Source: Desulfocurvus sp.
GTDB lineage: Bacteria > Desulfobacterota > Desulfovibrionia > Desulfovibrionales > Desulfovibrionaceae
Reading direction: 5' to 3'
Assembly (NCBI RefSeq): GCF_023230885.1
Contig: NZ_JALNWM010000026.1
Span: 1 to 21,193, forward strand
Length of the DNA: 21,193 nucleotides
Under the pieces are notes generated by a model. The model searched no databases, was not told the origin of the DNA, and worked only from the letters and a program-made list of their open reading frames with translations. Position numbers and translations under genes: made by a program. Position 1 is the stretch's first letter, and each line of letters begins with the position of its first letter. Below are positions 7,704-14,356 of this stretch, piece after piece.

Positions 7704-8615
7704 TCAGCCCGTGGGGCGCAGGGGGATCTCCGTGTTGCCCTGCCTGTCGTGCAGGCGGGGCAGGCCCGTCAGCTGGCTGGCCAGGGGGAACAGCCCGCCC
7801 GGGGTGCGGCCCGTGCGGCGCCCGGGGCAGACGCCCTGGCGGCGCATCCCGGCGGCCCGCCCCAGGGGCGCGCTGCCGATGGGGTCGAGCTCCATCACCG
7901 GCGAGGAGCCGGGCCGGGCCAGGAAGTCGCCCACCGCGTCCAGGGTCAGGGCGAACATGTCGCGGAAATAGCGCCGCCCGCCCAGGTGCAGCACCCGGTC
8001 GGCCGCGTGCAGCGAGCTGTCCCAGCGGCGGCGGCCGCACAGGGACAGGTGGCCCTTGATGACCTGCTTCTTGAGCAGGAAGGGCCAGCGCCTCTGGCGC
8101 ACCGTGGCCAGCAGGGCGGCGTCGGTGTCCTCCTGGGGGCGGGCGAAGAGCTCGCGGGCCTGGCCGGTGTCCCAGCGTACCTGGGCGTCGGCCTGCATCT
8201 CGATGTAGACATGGCCCAGGCGGCCCCCGGCGGGCAGGGCGCAGAGCATGTCGGGCACATAGTGGTTGTGGGCCACGGTGTCGGCGGCCAGGTGGGCGAG
8301 GTAGCCGTAGGCGTAGGCCCTGGTGCGCCCGCTGTCGGCCCGGGCCAGCAGGCCCAGGCCCGTGGCCCAGTTGTGGCTGTGCCCGGGGCGCACGGCGCTG
8401 CCCTTGCCGATGAAGATGTCCGCCGCGAGGCTGCCGTAGAGAAAGGCCCCGGGATGCTGGGAGAGCATGCGGGCCACGTCCTGCGCCACGCAGTCGAGGT
8501 TGGCCAGGAACCAGTTGCCCACGGCCATGTGTACCCCCGGCCCCCAGGCGTGGGCCTGGGCGTCGGGCAAAAGCAGGAAGAGGGCGAGGGCCGCGATGGC
8601 GGTGAGCAAGGGCAT
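7704..8615 (-). CDS. Exported zinc-dependent phospholipase C-like protein
   Basis: 303 residues from ATG 8615. The protein opens with a signal peptide (MPLLTAIAALALFLLLPDAQA), after which the mature chain begins HAWGPGVH. In the zinc-dependent phospholipase C/S1-P1 nuclease superfamily, an N-terminal Trp region and scattered His/Asp residues bind the zinc cluster. Here candidates lie in HAWGPGVH, GSLAADIFIGKG, GHSHNWATG, AYGYLAHLAADTVAHNHYVP and HVYIEMQAD. The C-terminal third (about residue 220 on) is Arg/Gly-rich and without recognised motif. Longer starts back to 8678 use TTG and lack the signal peptide. The Shine-Dalgarno is weak. It is probably secreted to the periplasm; the substrate is unknown and enzymatic activity has not been shown for most members of this type. 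Confidence 0.78.
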   Translation of the reverse strand: MPLLTAIAALALFLLLPDAQAHAWGPGVHMAVGNWFLANLDCVAQDVARMLSQHPGAFLYGSLAADIFIGKGSAVRPGHSHNWATGLGLLARADSGRTRAYAYGYLAHLAADTVAHNHYVPDMLCALPAGGRLGHVYIEMQADAQVRWDTGQARELFARPQEDTDAALLATVRQRRWPFLLKKQVIKGHLSLCGRRRWDSSLHAADRVLHLGGRRYFRDMFALTLDAVGDFLARPGSSPVMELDPIGSAPLGRAAGMRRQGVCPGRRTGRTPGGLFPLASQLTGLPRLHDRQGNTEIPLRPTG

Positions 8616-8691
8616 GCTGGTTTTACGCGGGGTGTTCCCCGGGGCTGTCCCGTCTGGTGGATTTGCCCTTCCGGGCAACCCCCATGATGCC

Positions 8692-10062
8692 TCAAGGCCG
8701 GGGTGAAGGCAAGGGGGCGGCGTCGGCGTCCCGCTCCAGGGGCAGGCGCATGGTGGCCGTGGCCCCCGGCCCGGGGGAAAACTCCACGCTGCCGCGCAGT
8801 TGCAGGGTGACCAGGTTGCGCAGCAGGCGCAGGCCCTGGCTCGCCGGGTCGCGCGCCTCGGCGGGCGCTCCGGGGCCGTCGTCGCTCACGCGCACCAGCA
8901 GCTCGCCGCCCCGGGCGCGCACCGTCAGGGCGATGCGTCCCGGGCCGCCGGGCCGGGCGTGCCTGAAGGCGTTGGTCAGCAGCTCGTTGAGGGCCAGGCC
9001 GCAGGGCACTGCCGCGTCGAGGGTCAGCGGCACCTCGTCCAGTTCGAGGTCGAAGCGGGTGGCCTCGCGGCCGTGGAGCTTGGCCGTCTGGGCGGCGAGG
9101 TCGCGGGCGTAGCGGCCGAAATCCACGCGGCCCGTGGCGCCGTCGGCGTAGAGCTGGCCGTGCACCAGGGCCATGCAGCCGATTCTGGCCTGCAGGTCCT
9201 GGCAGGCCGCGACAACCTCGGGATCGGCGTCCTTGATGCGGCTTTTGGCCAGTTCCACCAGCCCGGTGATGACCTGGAGGTTGTTCTTGACCCGGTGGCG
9301 CAGCTCGCGCAGCAGGGTTCTGTTCTCCTCCAGGGAGCGCAGGGTGTCCGCCTCGGCCTGCTTGCGCGCGCTGATGTCGCGCACGGCGGTGGTCAGCCAC
9401 AGGGCGGGGGAATCCGGCTCCCGCCGGGGGCAGGTGGCCAGCGCCAGCCACAGGACGCGCCCGTCGCGGGTACGCGCGCGCAGTTCCGTCCTGCGGCCTT
9501 CCCCGGCTCCGGCGGCGGCGAGGTGGCTTTCCAGCAGGGGCAGGTCCTCGGGCAGGACGATGCGCTGCCACTGCTCGACGGTCATGATGTCGTCCGGGGT
9601 GTAGCCGCTTGCGGAGTGCAGGGAACCGGAAATCCAGTCCACGCGCAGGGAGCCGTCGGGCAGCACCTCGGCGTCGATGTTCAGGTCCGAGGTGGTGGCG
9701 CTGATGGCCCGGTAGCGCTCCTTGAGGCGCAGCAGCTCGCGCTGGTTGGCCCGCGTGGCGGCCACCACGGGCAGCCAGCGCCACAGGCCCCAGGCCAGCA
9801 GGCAGGCCCCGCCCAGCAGGCCCACCACCCGCTCGATCAGGTCAAGCAGCGGCTCCAGGCGGGCGCCTTCCCCGGGCAGCGGCACGGGCAGCCCGCGCAG
9901 GGTGCCCAGGGCCGAGGCGCAGAGCAGCAGCGCGAACCCGCCCACGATGGCTCGCCAGCCCGGGGTGCCGTCCAGGCCGCGCCGGGCGCCCGCATGCAGC
10001 AGGGTGGCGAGGATGGCCGCAAGGATCAGGGTGCGCAGGGTGTCCAGGATCGGGTCGGTCAT
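8692..10062 (-). CDS. Membrane PAS sensor histidine kinase of the HisKA_2 type
   Basis: 456 residues. Three predicted membrane helices at about 5-24, 38-58 and 79-98 are followed by a PAS domain (about 110-235) ending in the usual DISARKQAEADTLRSLEEN linker. The dimerisation region has LRELRHRVKNNLQVI, the signature of HisKA_2 kinases, with phospho-acceptor His256. The catalytic domain has an N box (LALNELLTNAFRHA), a DDGPG motif and a short GLRLLRNLV helix. It lacks a HAMP, receiver or periplasmic sensor domain, so the cue is probably sensed in or near the membrane or by PAS. ATG 10062 follows an AAGG. The longer frame upstream is low-complexity and overlaps the sialidase-like gene. No response regulator is adjacent. 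It lies 46 bases downstream of the sialidase-like gene. Confidence 0.85.
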   Translation of the reverse strand: MTDPILDTLRTLILAAILATLLHAGARRGLDGTPGWRAIVGGFALLLCASALGTLRGLPVPLPGEGARLEPLLDLIERVVGLLGGACLLAWGLWRWLPVVAATRANQRELLRLKERYRAISATTSDLNIDAEVLPDGSLRVDWISGSLHSASGYTPDDIMTVEQWQRIVLPEDLPLLESHLAAAGAGEGRRTELRARTRDGRVLWLALATCPRREPDSPALWLTTAVRDISARKQAEADTLRSLEENRTLLRELRHRVKNNLQVITGLVELAKSRIKDADPEVVAACQDLQARIGCMALVHGQLYADGATGRVDFGRYARDLAAQTAKLHGREATRFDLELDEVPLTLDAAVPCGLALNELLTNAFRHARPGGPGRIALTVRARGGELLVRVSDDGPGAPAEARDPASQGLRLLRNLVTLQLRGSVEFSPGPGATATMRLPLERDADAAPLPSPRP

Positions 10063-10108
10063 GGGCTGTGCCTTGGCTGGGGTTCTGTCGGGCGGGGCCG
10101 GGGGCCGC

Positions 10109-11695
10109 TCATCGGCGGGGTCCCGCCCGGGCGCGGTCGGCGGGCGTGTCGCCCGCGGCGGGAAAATCGGCGGTGTCGAAGCGCGTGGCGCGCACATGGG
10201 CGGCGGCGCAGGGGGCGTAGTCCGGGTCCCGGGCTTCGGCGTGGTGGTAGACGCAGACAAAGCGCCCGGGCCGGGGCTCGGCCCAGCCGGAATAGCCGAA
10301 ATCGGGCCAGGCCACGCCCGGGGCGTCGGCCAGGCGCAGCACCTCGCGCCGGACCCGCGCGTCGGGCTGGCCCTCTGCCGGGGTCCAGGTCCAGCCGTGG
10401 GCCGGGGCGCCGCCCCGGGGGCGGATTTCCTGGGCCACGGCGCGCCACAGGCTGCGCCCGGGCTCGCCGGGCAGGGCGCCGAAGCATACGGCCCGGCGGC
10501 GTACGTCGGCCGCGGGCAGGGCCACGGCCAGCCGGAGCTCGCCGTCCACCAGGGCCCGGACCTCGCCGGGGCGCCATTCCAGGCGGATGCGCCGGGCCGC
10601 GCCGGGGGCCAGGGCCGTGCGCGCGAGCACCTCGGGCGGCCCCTGGCCCCGCGCCGGGGCCCCCAGCAGGGCCAGGGCGTCCGGGGTCAGACGCCACCAG
10701 CCGCCCAGGCGCAGGCCTGCCGCGCCTTCCAGGCAGCGGACTTCGGCTTCGAGGACGGCGTGCTCGGCGTCGGGGTCCGTCAGCGGCCGCAGCAGCCACG
10801 GCGCCGTGGCCGTCGGCGCCTCGAGCAGCAGCCCGGCGGGATACAGGGGCGGCGGCGGGCCCGGGGCATGGCTGGCCGGGCCCTGGGGCGCGAAGCCGCG
10901 CAGGGCCTCCTCGGGCCCCAGCCAGGCCGAGGTGCCCGCATTCGGCCCCGTGTCGCGGAAGGTGACCAGCAGGCGGCCGTCGGCGGTCAGGCCCGGGGTC
11001 GGCCGATGGCCCAGCAGGGGCGTGGGTTCGGGCGGGCTCCAGGTCCGCCCGTCGTCGTCGCTGTGGCTGCGGCGGATGGGTTCGCCCACATGGCTGTTCT
11101 CGCGCAGCAGGGCCAGGATGCGCCCCGAGGGCAGGCGGACCAGGGCCGCCTCGCACAGCACCAGGCGCCCCGGGCCCGCCAGCAGCCCCCGGGGCCCCCA
11201 GGAGCGCCCGGCGTCGTGGCTGGCGAAGACCACCTGTTCCGTGGGCCGCTGGGCGCTGGCCGGGTCTTCGGGGCCGTCGAGGTGGCGGTGGGCCGTGGTC
11301 AGCCAGGGGCCGCCGGGCAGGGCCAGGATGCGGTCGGGCACGCCGTGGGTCATGCCCGCGCCCCGGGTGGAGCTCCAGGTGCGCCCCTGGTCGCGGCTGG
11401 CGAACAGGGCGCCGTCGTCGTCCAGGGCGCAGACCAGCCCCGGCGCCGGGGCGCACAGGCGCGGGCAGTGGCCCGTGCCGCGGGCGACCTCGCGGGCCGG
11501 GCCCCATGACGCCCCGCCGTCGGCGCTTTCGCGGGCCAGCAGGGCGCGCCGCGTGGCCACATGGCGGTCGGCCTCGCGGTAGACGCACAGCAGCCCCGCG
11601 CCGGGCAGGGCCAGCAGGTCGGGGAAGCACAGGTACTGCCCGGGGCGGGCGTCCACCACGCAGTGGCGCGCGCCCAGGGTGGAGATGGAGGCCAA
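10109..11695 (-). CDS. Sialidase-like BNR/Asp-box beta-propeller protein
   Basis: 528 residues. Four Asp boxes of the S-x-D-x-G-x-[TS]-W type lie at 57-64 (SADGGASW), 100-107 (SRDQGRTW), 159-166 (SHDAGRSW) and 212-219 (SDDDGRTW), marking a six-bladed sialidase propeller. Candidate arginines for carboxylate binding lie in VYREADRH, LLRENSH and TFRDTG. The last blade recurs at about 475-515 (WPDFGYSGWAEPRPGRFVCV). Between about 265 and 440 is an insert resembling a jelly-roll module. No signal peptide is seen, so a cytoplasmic location is predicted. TTG 11695 is chosen because GAGG sits six bases upstream; it lies 8 bases past the phosphofructokinase stop, indicating translational coupling. The much longer open frame upstream is antisense/overlap artefact. 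Whether it cleaves sialic acid, another sugar, or is a non-enzymatic propeller cannot be told. Confidence 0.75.
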   Translation of the reverse strand: MASISTLGARHCVVDARPGQYLCFPDLLALPGAGLLCVYREADRHVATRRALLARESADGGASWGPAREVARGTGHCPRLCAPAPGLVCALDDDGALFASRDQGRTWSSTRGAGMTHGVPDRILALPGGPWLTTAHRHLDGPEDPASAQRPTEQVVFASHDAGRSWGPRGLLAGPGRLVLCEAALVRLPSGRILALLRENSHVGEPIRRSHSDDDGRTWSPPEPTPLLGHRPTPGLTADGRLLVTFRDTGPNAGTSAWLGPEEALRGFAPQGPASHAPGPPPPLYPAGLLLEAPTATAPWLLRPLTDPDAEHAVLEAEVRCLEGAAGLRLGGWWRLTPDALALLGAPARGQGPPEVLARTALAPGAARRIRLEWRPGEVRALVDGELRLAVALPAADVRRRAVCFGALPGEPGRSLWRAVAQEIRPRGGAPAHGWTWTPAEGQPDARVRREVLRLADAPGVAWPDFGYSGWAEPRPGRFVCVYHHAEARDPDYAPCAAAHVRATRFDTADFPAAGDTPADRARAGPRR

Positions 11696-11703
11696 CCGGG
11701 GCC

Positions 11704-13062
11704 TCAGGATGCCCCGACGCCCTGGTCGCAGCCCTTGGCGTAGGCCAGCTGTCCGGTGCTTTCCATCACCGCGCGCCAGTAGTCGGAGTCGATGTTCAGC
11801 CTGCGGCGCCCGGCGGTGACCAGGGTCAGGGGCAGGTGGATGTAGTGCCCGCGCATCCGGCTGACCACCATGCCCGTGCGTCCGGACATGGCGGCGTGCA
11901 CGGCGTGCTGGCCCAGGAATCCGCAATACACGCGGTCGTTGGCGTTGGCGGGTACCGAGCGGATGATGTAGCTCGGGTCGATGAACTTCACGGTGTGGGC
12001 CACGCCGCGTTCGTCCAGGTGGCGGGTCACGCGCTCGCGCAGGATGGAGCAGATGTCGCCGAGCTGCACGTTGCCCGAGGCGTCGGTGCTGCCCGAGGCG
12101 CGGCACAGGTCCTGCCCGGCGCCCTCGGCCACCACCACCACGGCGTGGTGGCGCGAGCGCAGGCGGCGCTCCAGGGCGGCCAGGAAGCCCTCGGGGCCGT
12201 CCATCTCCAGGGGCGCCTCGGGCACGAGCACGAAGTTGACCTCCTTGAGGGCCAGGGTGGCCTGGGCGGCGATGAAGCCCGACTCGCGGCCCATGAGCTT
12301 GACCATGCCGATGCCGTTGTAGGCGCCGGTGGCCTCGGTGTGGGCGCATTGGATGGCCTGGGTGGCGGCCTCCACGGCGGTGTCGAAGCCGAAGGACTGG
12401 GACACGAAGCTGATGTCGTTGTCGATGGTCTTGGGGATGCCGATGACCGCGATGCGCGCCCCGCGCCGGGCGGCCTCCAGGTGCACCTTGTGTGCGGCCT
12501 TCATGGTTCCGTCGCCGCCGATGAAGAAGACCACGGAGATGTTCATGCGCTCCAGGGCGTCGACGATCTCGTCGGGCGGCTGGGGCCCGCGCGAGGAGCC
12601 GAGCACCGTGCCGCCGAAGAGGTGGATGTCCGACACCGAGCCCGGCGTCAGCTCCCAGACGTTGTGCCCGTATTTGGGGATGAAGCCCTCCAGGCCGAAG
12701 CGGATGCCCAGGGTCGCGGCCACGCGGTAGTTGTGGTGCGCGTCCATGACGATGGCCCGGATCACGTCGTTGATGCCGGGGCAAAGGCCGCCGCAGGTGA
12801 CGATGGCGCATTTGACCTTGGAGGGGTCGAAGTAGACCGTGCGGCGCGGCCCGGCCAGCTCGAATTCGCAGCGCCTGGTCTGGCCGCCGGTCAGGCCGAG
12901 CTCCTCGTCCAGGTGGACGGCGACGCCGGCGTCGTCGGGCAGGAAGCGGCTGTAGGGCAGGGGCGAGGGCACCTTGGGCACCCCCACGCGGGCGATGGCG
13001 GTGTCCACATCCTTCCCGGCGGCGCCGGGCGCGGCCTTTCGGGCGGTTTTCCTGGCGGGCAT
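11704..13062 (-). CDS. pfkA: 6-phosphofructokinase, PPi-PFK clade with ATP-type active site
   Basis: 452 residues, longer than the about 320 of E. coli PfkA because of an N-terminal extension of about 80 residues. It phosphorylates fructose 6-phosphate in glycolysis. Motifs are TCGGLCPGIND (90-99), GGDGT (182-186), PKTIDND (210-216, with the catalytic Asp in TIDND) and MGRESGF (257-263). The residue after GGD is Gly185, as in ATP-using enzymes; PPi-using enzymes have Asp there. Lys211 and MGRESGF are features of the PPi/plant/trypanosome-type branch. ATP dependence is therefore predicted. ATG 13062 has AGGAG with good spacing. It is the first gene of the minus-strand block and is followed after 8 bases by the sialidase-like gene. 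The gene symbol is by function; cofactor use rests on one residue. Confidence 0.88.
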   Translation of the reverse strand: MPARKTARKAAPGAAGKDVDTAIARVGVPKVPSPLPYSRFLPDDAGVAVHLDEELGLTGGQTRRCEFELAGPRRTVYFDPSKVKCAIVTCGGLCPGINDVIRAIVMDAHHNYRVAATLGIRFGLEGFIPKYGHNVWELTPGSVSDIHLFGGTVLGSSRGPQPPDEIVDALERMNISVVFFIGGDGTMKAAHKVHLEAARRGARIAVIGIPKTIDNDISFVSQSFGFDTAVEAATQAIQCAHTEATGAYNGIGMVKLMGRESGFIAAQATLALKEVNFVLVPEAPLEMDGPEGFLAALERRLRSRHHAVVVVAEGAGQDLCRASGSTDASGNVQLGDICSILRERVTRHLDERGVAHTVKFIDPSYIIRSVPANANDRVYCGFLGQHAVHAAMSGRTGMVVSRMRGHYIHLPLTLVTAGRRRLNIDSDYWRAVMESTGQLAYAKGCDQGVGAS

Positions 13063-13349
13063 GGCGGTCTCCTGTTCTGGCGGGGCGCGGGGCGCGCTCC
13101 GGGTTCAGCCTTCGTGTACCAGAAACCCGGGCGCGGGCAAACCGCAATCCGCAGCCCCGGGCGGCGCGCGCACGCGGGGGGCTGGCGCCAGGGCGTGTTG
13201 CGCGCCTCGCCCCGGCTGCTGGCGGCGCGCGCCGGGAGCCCTGGCGCCCCCCGGACCGGGGCGGCCATTCCCGCCGCCCCGGCCTGGTGACACGAAGGCC
13301 GGTTTCGTGTACCCCTGCCTTGGCGCCCCTGGTGCGCCGAGGAGGCGGG
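13063..13349. promoter_or_regulatory. Divergent pfk/cbiM intergenic region with repeated 10-mer
   Basis: This 287-base region separates the start codons of two divergent genes and must hold both promoters. The 10-mer TTCGTGTACC occurs twice in the same orientation, at 13111-13120 and 13304-13313. A 7-bp stem CCGGGTT/AACCCGG (13099-13105 with 13124-13130) brackets the first copy. On the minus strand TTGCCC at 13140-13135 and TACACG at 13118-13113, 16 bases apart, could be a weak pfk promoter. I looked for a cobalamin riboswitch core before cbiM and did not find one. No gene is seen. Confidence 0.4.
13290..13310. promoter_or_regulatory. Inverted repeat ACACGAA-N7-TTCGTGT, candidate operator before cbiM
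   Basis: Perfect 7-base arms (13290-13296 and 13304-13310) separated by seven bases lie 39 bases before the cbiM start. The symmetry and position suit a repressor operator, perhaps for a metal-sensing regulator given the gene downstream. The right arm is part of the 10-mer repeated near pfk. It could also form a small RNA hairpin. It does not match the NikR or Fur consensus as I know them. Confidence 0.4.
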
Positions 13350-13958
13350 ATGCATATTTCCGAAGGCGTGTTGTCCCCGGCGGTGCTGGCCGGGGGCTGG
13401 GCCCTGGCCGCCACGGGCACGGCCCTGGGCCTGCGGCGGCTGGACCACGACCGGCTGATGCCCGTGGCCATTCTTTCGGCGGCGTTTTTCGTGGCCTCGC
13501 TGATCCATGTGCCCGTCGGCCCCTCCAGCGCGCACCTTGTGCTCAACGGCCTGCTGGGGGCCATGCTCGGGCTGGCGGCCTTTCCGGCGATCCTGGTGGC
13601 GCTGACGCTCCAGGCCGTGCTCTTCCAGTTCGGCGGGCTCACGGTGCTCGGGGTGAACACGTTCACCATGGCCTTTTCCGCCGCGGCCTGCGGCCTGGCC
13701 TTCCGCCCGCTGCTGGCGCGCGGCGGGCGGGCGCGCTCGGTGGGCGCCTTCTTGTGCGGCGCGCTGGGCGTCGGGCTGGCCGGGCTGCTCACGGCTTGCG
13801 CCCTGGCCCTGTCGGGCGAGGGCTTCGCGGCCGTGGCCGTGGCCCTGCTGCTGGCCCATCTGCCGGTGATGCTCGTGGAGGGCGTGGTCACGGCCCTGGT
13901 GGTGTCCTTCCTGGCCCGCGTGCGGCCCGAGGCCCTGGAGTTCGCCCCGGCGGACTGA
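13350..13958 (+). CDS. cbiM: CbiM-type cobalt/nickel transport membrane protein (stand-alone)
   Basis: 202 residues. It begins MHISEGVLSP, the diagnostic CbiM start in which the N-terminal amine and His2 help bind the metal. About six hydrophobic helices follow, with family motifs VPVGPSSAHLVLNGLLGAMLG, QAVLFQFGGLTVLGVNTFTMAF and HLPVMLVEGVVTALVVSFL. CbiM is the substrate-binding membrane subunit of energy-coupling-factor importers for Co2+ (or Ni2+ in NikM). ATG 13350 follows GAGGAGG closely. The usual partners CbiN, CbiQ and CbiO are absent: the next gene is ilvN on the opposite strand. The protein must use components encoded elsewhere or act alone. An inverted repeat 39 bases upstream may control it. 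Co versus Ni specificity cannot be decided from the sequence. Confidence 0.88.
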   Translation: MHISEGVLSPAVLAGGWALAATGTALGLRRLDHDRLMPVAILSAAFFVASLIHVPVGPSSAHLVLNGLLGAMLGLAAFPAILVALTLQAVLFQFGGLTVLGVNTFTMAFSAAACGLAFRPLLARGGRARSVGAFLCGALGVGLAGLLTACALALSGEGFAAVAVALLLAHLPVMLVEGVVTALVVSFLARVRPEALEFAPAD

Positions 13959-13982
13959 CGGCCCGGCCCGCTTCCGGAGCGT

Positions 13983-14015
13983 CGGCCCGCGCGAGGCGTT
14001 GCCTCGCGCGGGCCG
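13983..14015. terminator. Strong hairpin between convergent cbiM and ilvN
   Basis: A perfect 15-bp stem (13983-13997 with 14001-14015) has a three-base loop (GTT) and lies between two convergent genes, 24 bases after the cbiM stop and 31 bases beyond the ilvN stop. Neither side has a T run, so it is not a classical intrinsic terminator. It may stop transcription with help from a factor or protect 3' ends in both directions. Confidence 0.6.
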
Positions 14016-14046
14016 CGTCGCTTCCCCGCCCGGCGCCGCCTCGCGG

Positions 14047-14325
14047 CTACGCCGCGAAGAAGCGCCCCAGCTCCGCGAACAGCGGGTGGTCGCCCCCGTG
14101 GCGCTCCACCTGGCGCACGTCCTCCAGCTTGCCCACCTGGGTGATCATCTGCTCCAGGCGGCGCTGGTCCTCCACCAGCAGCCAGATGCGGCTCGTGGCG
14201 CCGTCGCCCACGGGCATGCAGGCGATGCCCTCCACGTTGTAGGCCCGGCGCGAAAACAGCCCGCAGACGTGGGACATGACGCCGGGATGGTTGTTCACCG
14301 TGAGTTCGAGCACGACGTGCCGCAT
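14047..14325 (-). CDS. ilvN: Acetolactate synthase regulatory subunit, AHAS I type
   Basis: 92 residues, a single ACT domain. The sequence is strikingly like E. coli IlvN: LELTVNNHPGVMSHVCGLFS, RRAYNVEGI, RIWLLVEDQRRLEQMI and KLEDV are all shared with little change. IlvN binds valine and the catalytic IlvB chain, giving feedback inhibition and full activity. At 92 residues it matches IlvN (about 96) rather than the longer IlvH (about 160). ATG 14325 has a strong AAGGAGAA Shine-Dalgarno. A longer start at 14379 would overlap the ilvB end and has no family support. It lies 31 bases downstream of ilvB in the same transcript, under the upstream attenuator. The 3' end converges on cbiM across a strong hairpin. 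Confidence 0.92.
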   Translation of the reverse strand: MRHVVLELTVNNHPGVMSHVCGLFSRRAYNVEGIACMPVGDGATSRIWLLVEDQRRLEQMITQVGKLEDVRQVERHGGDHPLFAELGRFFAA

Positions 14326-14356
14326 GGTCTTCTCCTTGGCGGGTGCGCCCGCGTGG

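Noticed and set aside
8663..8678. TTGCCC-TTCC-GGGCAA hairpin between the HisKA_2 kinase and phospholipase-like genes as a terminator
   Set aside because: The 6-bp stem has no T run on either strand. It may be chance.
13063..13349. Cobalamin riboswitch before cbiM
   Set aside because: The B12-box and the other conserved core segments of the riboswitch could not be found on the plus strand.
10109..13891. A single 1260-residue protein running from the sialidase-like region through pfk
   Set aside because: Only the part after 11695 has recognisable motifs. Upstream it lies in another frame over the phosphofructokinase gene and reads as Arg/Pro-rich noise.
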